A stretch of 64,000 nucleotides of DNA from positions 1,178,001 through 1,242,000 of the forward strand of contig NZ_CP101416.1 in NCBI RefSeq assembly GCF_027942295.1, given 5' to 3'. Position 1 is the stretch's first letter, and each line of letters starts with the position of its first letter. The DNA comes from Pseudanabaena sp. Chao 1811 (GTDB lineage: Bacteria; Cyanobacteriota; Cyanobacteriia; Pseudanabaenales; Pseudanabaenaceae). Of this stretch, positions 63,817 through 64,000 are shown piece by piece. The position numbers and the translations under genes are program-made. Below the pieces are notes generated by a model. It did not search any database. It worked only from the letters and a program-made list of their open reading frames with translations, and was not told the DNA's origin.

Positions 63817-64000
63817 TCACAAAGCTCCTAAACTGCTCAGCATAGTTTTTTGGGCGGAAGTTATTCCAGTGGATCCTGTCAGCTTCATGCCTTCATAAGG
63901 TCTGGGAACTCGTAATGTAAGATTACAGGTTTCTTGAGCAATATTCCATACTTTAACTGTTTCATCTTCGCTAGCACTTACGAGAAATTGGCTATTTGGA
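63817..64000 (-). CDS. C-terminus of a WD40-repeat (STAND-type) protein, partial
   Basis: The minus strand from the window edge reads SQFLVSASEDETVKVWNI, a WD40 blade, then LRVPRPYEGMKLTGSTGITSAQKTMLSSLGAL and a stop at 63817. The tail (PRPYEGMxxTGxTGxTxAQKxxLxxLGA) is the usual end of cyanobacterial NB-ARC/NACHT-WD40 regulators. Only 60 residues are inside the window; the NTPase domain would lie to the right. It is directly coupled to the carotenoid-oxygenase-like gene. Confidence 0.82.
   Translation of the reverse strand, partial: PNSQFLVSASEDETVKVWNIAQETCNLTLRVPRPYEGMKLTGSTGITSAQKTMLSSLGAL

Overview
The window comes from a cyanobacterium, most likely a filamentous Pseudanabaena-like species; the genus is a guess, the phylum is not. 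Evidence for the phylum: the HIP1 octamer GCGATCGC is scattered everywhere, and there are genes for photosystem I subunit PsaM, the cytochrome c assembly factor CcsA, the ferredoxin-thioredoxin reductase variable chain, Ycf35, Vipp1 and RbpA-type RNA-binding protein. A tmRNA encodes the cyanobacterial tag ANNIVSFSRKAAPVAA.

Layout. 1-0.9 kb: start of an EnvC-like coiled-coil gene that leaves the window. 1.4-12.4 kb: a cell-surface glycan cluster (two GT4 glycosyltransferases, an AsnB-type amidotransferase, a SAM methyltransferase, a GT2 glycosyltransferase). Its last two genes are broken by four insertion sequences, one inserted inside another. Reading across the target duplications restores both genes. 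12.5-31 kb: a mostly housekeeping stretch (psaM, a transglutaminase-esterase fusion, ccsA, tRNA-Asp, DnaJ-like, typA, RseP-type protease, rbpA, ferredoxin/ycf35/DUF2997 operon, tmRNA, vipp1, tRNA-Met, a transketolase/phosphoketolase-like enzyme), with two DUF29 genes. 31-36 kb: first accessory island with toxin-antitoxin (TA) genes and fragments, a Crp/Fnr regulator and a serine hydrolase. 36-42 kb: NlpC/P60 hydrolase, a sigma-factor-like plus SPOR-like membrane protein pair, prmA, agmatine deiminase. 42-48 kb: second accessory island with xisI and an xisH split by a 98-bp IS200/IS605-like mini-element, an XRE antitoxin beside a RelE-like fragment, an unknown gene split by IS982, and several DUF-type TA pairs. 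48-61.5 kb: TPR proteins, fabG, a cupredoxin, HicAB, a DUF6516/HTH pair, cysA, a site-2-protease homologue lacking HExxH, an SPFH protein, ftrV, rsfS, rsmA. 61.6-64 kb: a long carotenoid-oxygenase-like gene translationally coupled to the end of a WD40-repeat gene of the cyanobacterial STAND type.

Three themes stand out. First, mobile DNA here is recent and readable: five insertions have clear target duplications or joints, and the host frames are restored exactly when the insert is removed. Second, the two accessory islands are full of TA modules, broken toxin ends and short HIP1-bracketed repeats. Third, nearly every gene end carries a long, almost perfect hairpin with a three-base loop inside a GC...GC apex, usually serving as a terminator between convergent genes.
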